A DNA stretch of 64,000 bases from XN24 sp035514535 (GTDB lineage Bacteria; Pseudomonadota; Gammaproteobacteria; Steroidobacterales; XN24). How positions within the stretch are numbered: position 1 is the first letter of the stretch; each line of letters starts with the position of its first letter. Shown piece by piece: positions 35,489-44,210 of this stretch. A program made the translations under genes and the position numbers. Location: positions 62,001 through 126,000 of the forward strand of contig DATKAZ010000069.1 in NCBI GenBank assembly GCA_035514535.1. The letters run 5' to 3'. Below the pieces are notes generated by a model. It did no database searches. It had not been told where the DNA came from and saw only the letters and a program-made list of their open reading frames with translations.

Positions 35489-36892
35489 TCAGTGGCGCTG
35501 CAGCAGGGTGGCGCCGATCGCGCGATCGACGAACTCGCGCACCTCGGTATGAAAGCGGAAGCCGAGGTGCCCGCCCGCGTACCAGCAGATCTCGGGCCGC
35601 TCCCAGTGGCGCCACAGCGCCTCGACCTGCGGGGGCGGCACGAAACGGTCGGCGAGCGCGCCGAAGATGAAGCGCCGCTCGCGGGCGATGCGCGGCGTGA
35701 GCATCAAGGGCGCGACGGGCGTGAGCGCGGCCGCGAGCCGCTCGGGCGTGATGTTCGCCTCCGCCGCGAGGGCGAGCGCGCGCCCGGTCGCGTGGTAGCA
35801 CGTCAGTTCGCCGAACTCCGCCGCCGGCACCCCGGCGATGGCGCAGTCGAGGCCGTCCTCCAGCGACGCGACCAGGACCGTAGTGTAGCCGCCCAGCGAC
35901 AGGCCGACCACGCCGATGCGCCCGGCGCCCTCTGCGCGCAGCCAGGCAACCAGGCGGCGGATGTCCCACACCGTCTGGGTCAGCGCATGCAGCGTATTGC
36001 TGACGTCGCCGCCGATGAAACCGGCGCCGCTCACGAGGGTGTTGACGGCGCGTGGACCGTGCAATGGCAGCACCGGAAAGGCGAGGTTGACGCCGCGACG
36101 GTGCAGCCAGCCCGCGCCCATGGCACGCATATCGAGCCAGCTCCGGCCCATGGCCAGGCCGTGAACGCAGATCAGCCAGTCGCGGCTGTGGCGCACGCGG
36201 ATGAGCCGCACCTCGGCGCTGCGGTTGTTCGCATAGCCGAGCCAGCGATCGCGCCCGGGCGCGCCGCGGCGCGGCTCGAACTCGCTTTCGTAGCGCATCA
36301 CCTCGTAGTCGAGCCCGGCCGTGCGCGCGCCGGCGATGGCGGTCGGGCCGAGCACGGGCGGCGTCTCGTGAAACGCGGCTGGGTCGTCCATCCAGCCGCC
36401 CGCGCGCACCCAGTCGAGCGTCTCCTCGAGTTCCTCGCCGACGCGCCACTGGATCGGGCTGTTGTACACGCCGATCATCGTCGTCAGCACGCCGACCACC
36501 GACTCGTCGAAGGCGATTTCCGCGGACAGCTGCAGATCCAGCTCCGGCACGGGCTGGTCGTCGGGCATCTCCAGGTCCTCGGCCGCGAGCCGCGCCGCCG
36601 CGAGCCCGGCGGCGGCGGAGAGCGCGCCGAGCAGCAACGCCGCCAGGGGCGCGAACAGCAGCATCGGCACCGCGAACAGCACGCCGACCAGCGCACCGGT
36701 AGCCGCTGCGCGCGGGATGAGGCGGTCGCCGGGGAAAAACAGCGTGCCCGTCGCGCCGGCCAGCAACAGCGCACCCGGCAGCGTCGCCGCCACGATGCCC
36801 GCGAAGCCGCCTTCGGCGCCACAGGCGAACCAGGAAACGCCCGCGAGACCGATCAGCCACGTTTCCGGCCTGCGTGCCATTTCGTAATCCAT
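35489..36892 (-). CDS. Alpha/beta hydrolase with N-terminal membrane region
   Basis: This 467-residue protein has two to three hydrophobic segments at the N-terminus (GIVAATLPGALLLAGATGTL, then VGVLFAVPMLLFAPLAALLL). A long linker and a C-terminal hydrolase follow, with LICVHGLAMG, the nucleophile motif VVGLSLGGYTTVL, and an aspartate/histidine pair in FGALADRFVPP and YAGGHLGFRF. I start at the ATG preceded by GAGGA at 8 bp; the open frame upstream is unrelated. The catalytic domain resembles dienelactone hydrolase-like or acyltransferase-type enzymes. The substrate is unknown, but co-transcription with a UbiB-like kinase suggests lipid or quinone metabolism. Confidence 0.82.
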   Translation of the reverse strand: MDYEMARRPETWLIGLAGVSWFACGAEGGFAGIVAATLPGALLLAGATGTLFFPGDRLIPRAAATGALVGVLFAVPMLLFAPLAALLLGALSAAAGLAAARLAAEDLEMPDDQPVPELDLQLSAEIAFDESVVGVLTTMIGVYNSPIQWRVGEELEETLDWVRAGGWMDDPAAFHETPPVLGPTAIAGARTAGLDYEVMRYESEFEPRRGAPGRDRWLGYANNRSAEVRLIRVRHSRDWLICVHGLAMGRSWLDMRAMGAGWLHRRGVNLAFPVLPLHGPRAVNTLVSGAGFIGGDVSNTLHALTQTVWDIRRLVAWLRAEGAGRIGVVGLSLGGYTTVLVASLEDGLDCAIAGVPAAEFGELTCYHATGRALALAAEANITPERLAAALTPVAPLMLTPRIARERRFIFGALADRFVPPPQVEALWRHWERPEICWYAGGHLGFRFHTEVREFVDRAIGATLLQRH

Positions 36893-37051
36893 GCCCGAGA
36901 TCCTCGCGAGTACCCGCTGTGCCGATGTCCTGTGCGGGCGCCTTTTGGCGGTCCCGCGACTGCAAGCATAATGAACTGCCGCGAGAGGGTCATGTAGTGC
37001 GGGTAAACTGGCTCCCGTTGCCACCCATCACCGGAGGCCTGTGAGCCGCCT

Positions 37052-38845
37052 ATGTCGCTGACCGAACTGCTCGCCTACCTTGTCGCCGCCGTCATCGCGG
37101 TGCCCGTCGCGCGGCGCCTCGGCTTCGGCTCGGTGCTGGGTTACCTGGCCGCGGGCATCGTCATCGGGCCCTGGGGCCTGAAGCTGTTCGCCGACGTTGA
37201 CCGAATCCTGCACCTGGCCGAGTTCGGCATCGTCCTGCTGCTGTTCATCATCGGCCTCGAGCTGCAGCCGACGCGCCTCTGGGCGCTGCGGCGCGGAATC
37301 TTCGGCACCGGCTCGGCGCAGGTGCTGATCACGGGCGCGCTGCTGTCCGGCGCGGCGATGGCCTTCGGCCTGGCCTGGGAGTCGGCGCTCATCATCGGGC
37401 TGATCCTGGCGTTGTCGTCCACCGCCTTCGTGTTGCAGCTGCTCGCCGAGCGCAAGCAGCTGACGACCCGCCACGGGCGCACGGCATTCACTATCCTGCT
37501 GCTGCAGGACATCGCCGTGATCCCGCTGCTGGCGCTGATCCCGATGCTGGCGCCGAGCGCTACCGCGTCCGAGTCTCCGATGGCCGACCTCCTGCTGCAG
37601 CTCGGCGCGGTGCTCGCGCTGGTCGCGGGCGGGCGCTGGCTGCTGCGGCCGATGTTCCGCATCGCGGCCCGTGACGGCGGCCACGAGATCTTCACTGCCA
37701 CGGCCCTGGTCGTGGTGGTCGGTTCGGCGTTGCTGATGGTGCGGGTCGGCCTGTCCGCGGGCCTCGGCGCCTTCCTCGCCGGCGTGCTGCTCGCCGATTC
37801 CGAGTTCCGCCACGAGCTTGAGGCCGAGATCGAGCCGTTCAAGGGCCTGCTGCTCGGCCTGTTCTTCGTCGCGGTCGGCATGTCGACCAACCTCGGCCTG
37901 TTCCTCGACATTCCGTGGCGCATCGTCGCCATGACCGCGGCGCTGGTCGCGCTGAAGGCGGCCGTGCTGTTCGTCGTCGGGCGCGTCAGCGGGCTGCCGG
38001 CGATGTCCGCCCGCAGCCTCGCCGTGGTGCTCGCCCAGGGCGGGGAGTTCGCCTTCGTGTTGTTCGCCGCCGCGCTGCAGGGGCGCCTCATCGAGCGCGA
38101 GCTGTTCGAGCTGCTGATCCTCGTCGTCACCCTCTCCATGATCGCGACGCCGTTTTTGGTCATCGCGGACGAGCGGTTGAACCGTGCCGGGCGCGCCCGC
38201 GAGGAGCGGCGCGCCTGGGACGAGGTCGAGGCGGACCGCGACCACGTGGTCATCATCGCCGGCCTCGGGCGTTTCGGCCAGGTGGTCGCGCGCGTGCTCA
38301 ACATGCGCGGCATTCCGTTCACCGCGCTGGAGTCCGACAGCCACCAGGTCGACTTCGTGCGGCGTTTCGGCAACATCGTTTATTACGGCGACACGACGCG
38401 GCTCGACCTGCTGCGCGCGGCGCACGTCGAGCGGGCGAAGGCGTTCGTCGTGGCCGTCGAGGATGTCGAGGCCTCGGTACGCACCGTCGAGCTCGTCAAG
38501 CACCACTTCCCGCACCTGAAGATCTTCGCCCGCGCGACCGACCGCGCGCACGCGCGGGCCCTGCGCGACCGCCACGTGGATTACGTGATTCGCGAGAACT
38601 ACGTGTCCAGCCTGGAGATGGCGGAAAACCTGCTGCTCGCCCTCGGCGACCCGCCGGAGCGGGCCGGCGACAGCATCCGCCAGTTCCGGCGCTTCGACGA
38701 GACGCTGCTGGAACGGGAGCGCGCCGTCGACCAGGACGAGGGGCGCCTCGTGCAGACCATCAGGGAGGCCGAGCGGGAGCTGGCGTTCCTGTTTCACAGT
38801 GACGAGAAGGACGCCGTCGCGGCGACGGAGGAGACGAAGTCATGA
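37052..38845 (+). CDS. CPA2 family K+/H+ antiporter (KefB/KefC-like)
   Basis: This 597-residue protein has an N-terminal antiporter domain of about 12 segments. It includes GYLAAGIVIGPWGLKLF, FGIVLLLFIIGLELQP, SSTAFVLQLLAER and the core LLLQDIAVIPLLAL, where the conserved QD dipeptide lies. A cytoplasmic TrkA-N/RCK domain follows, with VVIIAGLGRFGQVVARVLN, ALESDSHQVDFVRRFG and YYGDTTRLDLLRAAHVERA. Kef systems release K+ in exchange for H+ during electrophile or pH stress. No glutathione-binding ancillary gene (kefF/G) is adjacent. It leads a four-gene run linked by ATGA overlaps. Confidence 0.92.
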   Translation: MSLTELLAYLVAAVIAVPVARRLGFGSVLGYLAAGIVIGPWGLKLFADVDRILHLAEFGIVLLLFIIGLELQPTRLWALRRGIFGTGSAQVLITGALLSGAAMAFGLAWESALIIGLILALSSTAFVLQLLAERKQLTTRHGRTAFTILLLQDIAVIPLLALIPMLAPSATASESPMADLLLQLGAVLALVAGGRWLLRPMFRIAARDGGHEIFTATALVVVVGSALLMVRVGLSAGLGAFLAGVLLADSEFRHELEAEIEPFKGLLLGLFFVAVGMSTNLGLFLDIPWRIVAMTAALVALKAAVLFVVGRVSGLPAMSARSLAVVLAQGGEFAFVLFAAALQGRLIERELFELLILVVTLSMIATPFLVIADERLNRAGRAREERRAWDEVEADRDHVVIIAGLGRFGQVVARVLNMRGIPFTALESDSHQVDFVRRFGNIVYYGDTTRLDLLRAAHVERAKAFVVAVEDVEASVRTVELVKHHFPHLKIFARATDRAHARALRDRHVDYVIRENYVSSLEMAENLLLALGDPPERAGDSIRQFRRFDETLLERERAVDQDEGRLVQTIREAERELAFLFHSDEKDAVAATEETKS

Positions 38846-39231
38846 CCACCCTCACCGACGACTATTTTCGGGACCTGCCGCCGAAGCCGCGCCGCTACGA
38901 CACGCCGCTCGGCGAGGGCCTGGTGTTCTCGGTGTTCCCGAACGGCACCAAGTGCTGGGTGCTGGTGTATTCCGCCGGCGGCTACGCGCGGCGCCGCACC
39001 CTGGGGCTGTTCCCGGAGATGAACATGGCGGGCGCACGCGAGGCCGCCGGCCAGGCACAACGGATCCTCGAGGTGGAGACCGAACTGGCGCGCGCCGGGG
39101 AGCCGAGCGCCGTAGCCAGCCGGCGCGGTGTGCTGGTCGGCCTGATCGAGGACCGCCCGTTCCTGGCCGCGGGGCTGGGACTCGGTTTCGCCGCGCTGCT
39201 CGGCCTGGCCGTCGTCTGGCTGCTCGGATGA
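38842..39231 (+). CDS. Small membrane-anchored protein with integrase arm-type DNA-binding-like domain
   Basis: This 129-residue protein has an N-terminal part, YDTPLGEGLVFSVFPNGTKC followed by WVLVYSAGGYARRRTLG and FPEMNMAGAREAAG. It closely follows the pattern of the DUF4102/Arm-DNA-binding domain at the N-terminus of tyrosine recombinases ('GL.l.V.pnG.K.W...Y..gGr.rr.tLG..p..sla.AR'). There is no catalytic domain. Instead it ends in one strong membrane helix (LAAGLGLGFAALLGLAVVWLL). It is coupled by ATGA overlaps to the antiporter upstream and the lipocalin downstream. The function is unknown; the arm domain may have been recruited for another binding role. Confidence 0.8.
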   Translation: MTTLTDDYFRDLPPKPRRYDTPLGEGLVFSVFPNGTKCWVLVYSAGGYARRRTLGLFPEMNMAGAREAAGQAQRILEVETELARAGEPSAVASRRGVLVGLIEDRPFLAAGLGLGFAALLGLAVVWLLG

Positions 39232-39764
39232 GTCTCCCGCTGCGCCTGCTCGCGGTCGGGCTGCTGTCCATGACCCTGGCAGGCTGCGGCGGCGATCATG
39301 CGCCGCTGCCGACGGTCGAGCATGTCGACCTCGACCGTTACCTCGGCACCTGGTACGAGATCGCGCGCTACCCGGCGCCGTTCCAGGAGGGTTGCGTTAC
39401 GACGCGCGCCACCTACAGCCCGCGTGACGGCGGCGGGATCCGCGTGCTCAACCAGTGCCGCGTGGAGACGCTCGACGGCGAACTGCGCGAGGCCGAGGGG
39501 CGCGCCAAGGTCGTGGACCGCGACACCAATGCCAAGCTGAAGGTGTCCTTCTTCTGGCCGTTCTACGGCGAGTACTGGGTGCTCGGCCTCGGGCCGGACT
39601 ACGAGTGGGCGCTGGTAGGCGAGCCGTCGCGCCGCTACCTGTGGATCCTGTCCCGCTCGCCGCGGCTGGACGCCGCGACTTTCGAGGAAATCGTCGGCAG
39701 GCTGCCGGCGCTCGGCTATGATGCCGGGCCCCTGATGATGACCCTGCAACCGGAGAGCCCCTAG
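39228..39764 (+). CDS. blc: Outer-membrane lipocalin lipoprotein
   Basis: This 178-residue protein has a lipoprotein signal (SMTLAGC) and the lipocalin signature LDRYLGTWYEIARYPAPFQE. The barrel blocks VTTRATYSPRDGGGIRVLNQ, then KVSFFWPFYGEYWVLGL and YEWALVGEPSRRYLWILSRS follow. It belongs to the Blc group of bacterial lipocalins, which bind lysophospholipids or fatty acids at the outer membrane and are induced under membrane stress. It overlaps the arm-domain gene by 4 bp and is followed 9 bp later by a mechanosensitive channel gene. Confidence 0.94.
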   Translation: MSLPLRLLAVGLLSMTLAGCGGDHAPLPTVEHVDLDRYLGTWYEIARYPAPFQEGCVTTRATYSPRDGGGIRVLNQCRVETLDGELREAEGRAKVVDRDTNAKLKVSFFWPFYGEYWVLGLGPDYEWALVGEPSRRYLWILSRSPRLDAATFEEIVGRLPALGYDAGPLMMTLQPESP

Positions 39765-39773
39765 GCAGCCTGG

Positions 39774-42377
39774 ATGAGCACCGCGAGCCACCGTAACCCG
39801 AGCCCGACCGCCCGGCCCGCGCCGCGGCTGTTGCCCGGCCTGCTGCTGTGGCTGGCCTGGTGCCTGGCCGGCAGCGCGCCCGCCTACGGGCAGCTCGTCC
39901 CGGGCCTGGGCATTTCACCCGAGCCGCGCGGCGACAGCAGCGAGGCGCGCGCGGAGAACGGCCCCGCGCGCGCCGAGCCGGCCGTGATCCAGGCCGAACG
40001 CATCCCGGCGCAGATGGAACAGTCCCGTCAACTCGCGCGCCGTGCGACGGAGGCCGCCCGGCCGCATGCCGATATTGACGCCATCCGCGCCCAGATGTCG
40101 GCCCTGGCCGCACAGATCGACCAGCTCGGCGAGCGAAGCCTCAGCGAAAGCCTGGCGCGCATCGACCTGCGCAGCCTGGAAGGGGCGCTGGAGCAAGTCG
40201 CCAGCCTGCGCAGAACGATCAGCGCCTGGCAGACCACGCTGGGGCGGCGGGCGGCGGAGCTGTCCGGCTGGCGTGCCGACCTGTCGCTCGCGCGCCGCTC
40301 CTGGTCGATGACCGAGGAAGACGTGACGGCGCGCGAACTGCCGGCGGAGATCCTGGCCGGCAGCAGGAACCTCCAGGCGGCGCTGCGCGACGCCGCCACG
40401 CGGCTCGGCGCGCGCCAGGACGAGATCCTCGTGCTGCAGAGCACGCTCAACGACTGGCTGTCGATCATCGCCGAGCGCGAGGCCGTCATCCAGGCGGAGC
40501 TCGCCCAGGCGCGCATCGCCCTGTTCCAGCCCGAGCACCCGCCGTTGTGGAAGAGCGATACCTCGTCGCTGGCATTCGCGGCGTCGCAAGAGGCCTGGCT
40601 GGCCGACTGGCAGGCCCTGCGCGCATACCTGCTCGAGCGCCAGGGCAATGTCCTGGTGCATTTCGCGCTGCTCGTGCTGCTGCTGGGTGCATTCGCGACC
40701 CTCGCCCGCAAGGTGCGCGCCTGGACGGAGGAGAAGCCCGACCTCGCCACGCCGCTGGCCGTATTCCGACATCCGCTCGCCGCAGCGCTCGTGCTCGCGA
40801 TCCTCGTCGGCCCGTGGCTCTACCCGGATGCGCCCGTCGTCCTGCGGGAGTTGTTCGCCCTGCTGCTGATCCTGCCGCTGCTGAGGGTGCTGCCGCTGAT
40901 CGTCGCGCCGGCGTTGCGCGGTGCGTTGTACGTCCTCGCCGGACTGTACCTGCTGCTGAAACTGAACGGGCTGCTGGGCGTGGGCACTGAGCTGGAGCGC
41001 TACGGCCTGCTGCTGCTCACTGCATCCGCGGCCGCCGCGGTCGCGTGGATCTTCAAGCCCGCCGGCCGCGCCGCGGCGCTCGAGGCCGGCCGCTGGTGGC
41101 GCGCCGCACGGCTCGCGACGCGGCTCAGCCTCATCGTGCTGGCGGCGGCGATCTTCGCCAACATCGGCGGCCTCGTGACACTGTCGGGCCTGCTGACGAA
41201 TGCCGTGATCAGCAGCGCCTTCGTGGCGATCGTGCTGTTCGCCGGCGTCGTCGTGACGCGCGCCATGATCATCGCGCTGTTCCAGACGCGCCCGTTGCAG
41301 CACTTCAACCTGGTGCGCTGGCACAGCTCGGTCGTAGACCACTGGATCATGCGCATCCTGCCGCTGATCGCGCTCGTGGCCTGGCTGCTGACCACCGCCC
41401 GCCTGTTCCGCATTGACGGCGTGCTCGGCGGCGCCCTGTCCGCCATGCTCTTCAGCAGTGTCTCCATCGGCACGGTCGAGATCTCGCTGGGGGACGTGCT
41501 GGGCTTCGGCCTCGCGATCTGGCTCGGCCTGCTTGCATCACGCGCGCTGCGGTTCGTGCTGAGCGTGGATGTGTTCCCGCGCGTCACCCTGCCGCGCGGC
41601 GTGGCCGCCACCGTCTCGATGCTGGTCAACTACCTGGTGCTCGGCATCGCCTTCGTGCTCGCCGTGGCGGCGGCGGGCATCCAGCTCGACCGCTTCGCCC
41701 TGATCGTCGGCGCGCTCTCCGTGGGCATCGGCTTCGGACTGACCAACATCATCAACAACTTCGTCTCGGGGCTGATCCTCGCCTTCGAGCGCCCGATCCA
41801 GTCCGGCGACACCGTGGAGTTCAGCTCGATGTTCGGCAAGGTGACGCGCATCGGCGTGCGCTCCAGCACGGTGCGCACCTTCGACGGCGCCGAAGTCATC
41901 GTGCCGAACGCCAACCTGATTTCCAACGAGGTCACCAACTGGACGCTGTCGGACATGCGGCGGCGCATGGAAATCCTCGTGGGCGTCGCCTACGGCACGA
42001 ACCCCCACAAGGTGCTCGAACTGCTGCTGAAGGTCGCCAAGGCCGACGAGCGCCTGCTCGAGACTCCCGAGCCAAACGCGCGGTTCCTGGGCTTCGGCGA
42101 CAGCTCGCTGGACTTCTCGCTGCGCGCCTGGTCAGACGACTTCGACAATTACCTCACGATCAAGAGCGACGTGACGCTGGCGGTGCACGACGCGCTCTAC
42201 GCGGCCGGCATGGAAATTCCCTTCCCGCAGCGCGACCTGCACCTGCGCTCCGTGGATGCGCAGACGCTCGGACGCTTCGGTGGGCGTCAGTCGCCCGAGG
42301 CCGGTGATGGCGATGCAGCGGAACCCGCCGAAGACGCTGCGGCCCGCCAGGCGGGTGACGAGGAAAAGCCCGGCTAG
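39774..42377 (+). CDS. Large mechanosensitive ion channel (MscS family, DUF3772)
   Basis: This 867-residue protein has a signal peptide (LLLWLAWCLAGSAPAYG), a periplasmic helical region of about 250 residues (DUF3772-like), and some ten membrane helices. The conserved MscS pore domain is near residue 620: FALIVGALSVGIGFGLTNII with the pore helix, then NNFVSGLILAFERPIQSGDT and VPNANLISNEVTNWTLSD. This layout is that of MscK/MscM-type channels that open under hypo-osmotic shock. It closes the antiporter-lipocalin run, suggesting a shared osmotic or envelope-stress role. The C-terminus has a hydrophilic Ala/Glu-rich tail. Confidence 0.92.
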   Translation: MSTASHRNPSPTARPAPRLLPGLLLWLAWCLAGSAPAYGQLVPGLGISPEPRGDSSEARAENGPARAEPAVIQAERIPAQMEQSRQLARRATEAARPHADIDAIRAQMSALAAQIDQLGERSLSESLARIDLRSLEGALEQVASLRRTISAWQTTLGRRAAELSGWRADLSLARRSWSMTEEDVTARELPAEILAGSRNLQAALRDAATRLGARQDEILVLQSTLNDWLSIIAEREAVIQAELAQARIALFQPEHPPLWKSDTSSLAFAASQEAWLADWQALRAYLLERQGNVLVHFALLVLLLGAFATLARKVRAWTEEKPDLATPLAVFRHPLAAALVLAILVGPWLYPDAPVVLRELFALLLILPLLRVLPLIVAPALRGALYVLAGLYLLLKLNGLLGVGTELERYGLLLLTASAAAAVAWIFKPAGRAAALEAGRWWRAARLATRLSLIVLAAAIFANIGGLVTLSGLLTNAVISSAFVAIVLFAGVVVTRAMIIALFQTRPLQHFNLVRWHSSVVDHWIMRILPLIALVAWLLTTARLFRIDGVLGGALSAMLFSSVSIGTVEISLGDVLGFGLAIWLGLLASRALRFVLSVDVFPRVTLPRGVAATVSMLVNYLVLGIAFVLAVAAAGIQLDRFALIVGALSVGIGFGLTNIINNFVSGLILAFERPIQSGDTVEFSSMFGKVTRIGVRSSTVRTFDGAEVIVPNANLISNEVTNWTLSDMRRRMEILVGVAYGTNPHKVLELLLKVAKADERLLETPEPNARFLGFGDSSLDFSLRAWSDDFDNYLTIKSDVTLAVHDALYAAGMEIPFPQRDLHLRSVDAQTLGRFGGRQSPEAGDGDAAEPAEDAAARQAGDEEKPG

Positions 42378-42469
42378 GGCGATTGCGCTGCGCCCGACAT
42401 GCTCCGCCAGCGCAGCACCGCCGGGATCAGTTCCGCCGCCGAGCCACCGGAGGCAATCAAGGTTCCTGA

Positions 42470-42500
42470 TTGCAACATGCCCAATTTGGGCATGTTGCAA
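42470..42500. repeat. Perfect 14-bp palindrome after hipA
   Basis: TTGCAACATGCCCA (42470-42483), loop ATT, and its exact complement (42487-42500) form a strong stem-loop 6 bp after the hipA stop codon, between convergent genes. It may end both transcripts, or be a protein-binding site. It lacks a T-run. The stretch is less GC-rich than its surroundings. Confidence 0.7.
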
Positions 42501-42505
42501 CATAG

Positions 42506-43756
42506 TCAAAGACCCTCATAGACAAAGGCGCTGCGGATCGCTGCGCAGTCATCGTCGCTCACGCCCGCCCGGCGCATCGTCGCATGCCAGGAGGCGCGGA
42601 CGGTGTCCGTCACCCGCGTGAAGATGGTTTCGGCCTCTTGCTCGTCAAGGAGAAAGCGGCCGGCGCCGGCGAGGAGATTCGCCTTGTTGGCGGACCGGCC
42701 GACCGGCCCGCACGCCATCGCGAGATCGCGGTTTTCGACGGCGACCGACGGTATCGGCGTCAGGTCGTATGCCGGGCTCAGGCGCCAGCCTCCGCCCTTC
42801 GCGAGCACGGCGTGATTGCGCGGATGATCGTCGAGATTCGATACTGCCGCGTTGAAGCACATGCGCGTGAAGAGTTCGCGCAGGTCTTCGGCGGGCGACT
42901 GGCTGACGCGCCTGACCTCGTCGGCAAGAAGCAGGTAGGACCAGCGCGCGCGGCCGGCCTGGCTGTCATCCGTCTGCAGCAGCGTCAGCGCGCTGACCAT
43001 CCGGTGACGGTAATAGCCTTCGCCGCCCCAGTGGCGGTCGAAGCGCCGCACGAGCAGTACGTCGCGGGCCGCAACGTTTTCGACGCGGCTCGCCGCGGTG
43101 CTGATGCCGCATTCCCGCGCGAGCGCGAGCAGGCCATGCTCGATGCGCGGCTGGTTCCAGCGATCATCATGCCTGCTGAATTTCGCGATCCAGAGTGCAT
43201 GATCGTCCCGCACTACGGCCTTCGGCCGGGCGCCGCCCAGCGACGTGACTTCGAGTAGCAGTTCCTGCACCTGCTCGGCAGCAGAACCCGCCTGCGCGGG
43301 GTTGCCCGCGATCAGCGCGTCAGCGGCCGTTTGAAGGCGCTCAAGGTCAAGCGTGCGATTGAACTGCCGCCGGGGCGCGGGCGGCTCTGCATTCAGCCCG
43401 AAACCGAGCGCGCCCGCCCGGTCGTCCGCGCCCTCCAACAGGTAGTCGAACTCCTCAAGCCCCGCGCGGCCTGCATGTTTCCCGATGACGAGGCGGCCCC
43501 AGTAGTCGGGCATGGCGTCGCGAATGGCGCCGAAGAACCCTCCCATGCGGCCGGTCTCGTAGATCTGCGGCGCAAGCCGGAGCTCGACCGGGTCGAATTC
43601 CACGGCGTCACTGCGGCGCAGATACTTGCGCCCGTAAACGAACTCGCCTCGGGGCGTCCCCTCGCGAGTTGCGGCGATACGGAAGCGCCCGGCGGTCACG
43701 AAGTCTGTCGCACCCCGCAAGACGATGTAGACGAAGCACTCGCGCTCAGAAGTCAT
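42506..43756 (-). CDS. hipA: HipA-family serine/threonine kinase toxin
   Basis: This 416-residue protein has the N-terminal Couple_hipA-like part (VYIVLRGATDFVTAGRFRI and FVYGRKYLRRSDAVEFDPVE). The HipA kinase core follows: the glycine loop SLGGARPKAVVRDD, the catalytic segment NAAVSNLDDHPRNHAVL (Asp and Asn of the N-x-DDH-x-RNH motif) and the metal-binding LSPAYDLTPIPSV. HipA phosphorylates a translation factor such as glutamyl-tRNA synthetase and causes growth arrest unless bound by HipB. It starts inside the last codons of the antitoxin gene (11-bp overlap), the standard type II arrangement. Confidence 0.92.
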   Translation of the reverse strand: MTSERECFVYIVLRGATDFVTAGRFRIAATREGTPRGEFVYGRKYLRRSDAVEFDPVELRLAPQIYETGRMGGFFGAIRDAMPDYWGRLVIGKHAGRAGLEEFDYLLEGADDRAGALGFGLNAEPPAPRRQFNRTLDLERLQTAADALIAGNPAQAGSAAEQVQELLLEVTSLGGARPKAVVRDDHALWIAKFSRHDDRWNQPRIEHGLLALARECGISTAASRVENVAARDVLLVRRFDRHWGGEGYYRHRMVSALTLLQTDDSQAGRARWSYLLLADEVRRVSQSPAEDLRELFTRMCFNAAVSNLDDHPRNHAVLAKGGGWRLSPAYDLTPIPSVAVENRDLAMACGPVGRSANKANLLAGAGRFLLDEQEAETIFTRVTDTVRASWHATMRRAGVSDDDCAAIRSAFVYEGL

Positions 43757-44087
43757 TGTCGAGACCCCGCAGGCGGCGCGCCTGTCTGGGGCTCCGAGCG
43801 CTTTCAAGCACCTTGCCTTCCTGGTCGCGGTCGGGATCGGCGAGGTCGCGGGCCTGCTCCAGCAGGCCGAGCGCCCATAACGCCCCGAAATAGGCGGCCG
43901 CGGACGTGCCGGGCTTGCCCTTTTCGAGATCGGAGACGGTGAAACGCGACGCGCCCATCCGCTCGGCCACGTCCTCCATCCGCAGCCTGCGGCGCAGTCG
44001 CGCCGTGCGAATATTCCGACCGAGCTGCTTGAGCGCCTCCTCGACGGCGGCCGGGGGCGAGTCGATGATTCTGCTCGTGTTCGACAT
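43746..44087 (-). CDS. hipB: HipB-like helix-turn-helix antitoxin
   Basis: This 113-residue XRE-family regulator has LGRNIRTARLRRRLRMEDVA followed by ERMGASRFTVSDLEKGKPG as its helix-turn-helix. A C-terminal tail (GLDNDF) probably contacts HipA. HipB neutralises the HipA kinase and represses the operon. It precedes and overlaps hipA by 11 bp. Its upstream region is the most AT-rich stretch of the window, with repeated motifs that fit an autoregulated operator, and its base composition suggests acquisition by transfer. Confidence 0.9.
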   Translation of the reverse strand: MSNTSRIIDSPPAAVEEALKQLGRNIRTARLRRRLRMEDVAERMGASRFTVSDLEKGKPGTSAAAYFGALWALGLLEQARDLADPDRDQEGKVLESARSPRQARRLRGLDNDF

Positions 44088-44090
44088 GTT

Positions 44091-44145
44091 AGTTTAAGCC
44101 TACTTATTAGCCTTTTAAGTTTGCTCAAACCATCATATGGTAGTT
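44091..44145 (-). promoter_or_regulatory. Probable hipBA promoter/operator
   Basis: The AT-rich 55 bp before hipB holds the palindrome GTTTGCTCAAAC (44119-44130, + strand) and two AGCCT direct repeats 12 bp apart (44097 and 44109). TTGAGC on the minus strand could be a -35 element. HipB autorepression through such boxes is established for the family; the exact sites here are inferred. Confidence 0.5.
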
Positions 44146-44210
44146 CGATTCTCCGATCAAGGAAATGCCGGTTTGACGCTACCTAAGGATGCCGGCTCAT
44201 GACCTTCGTA

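Noticed and set aside
42470..42500. The palindrome after hipA considered as an intrinsic terminator
   Set aside because: The stem is strong and well placed but has no T-tract on either side. It is kept as an unassigned palindrome.
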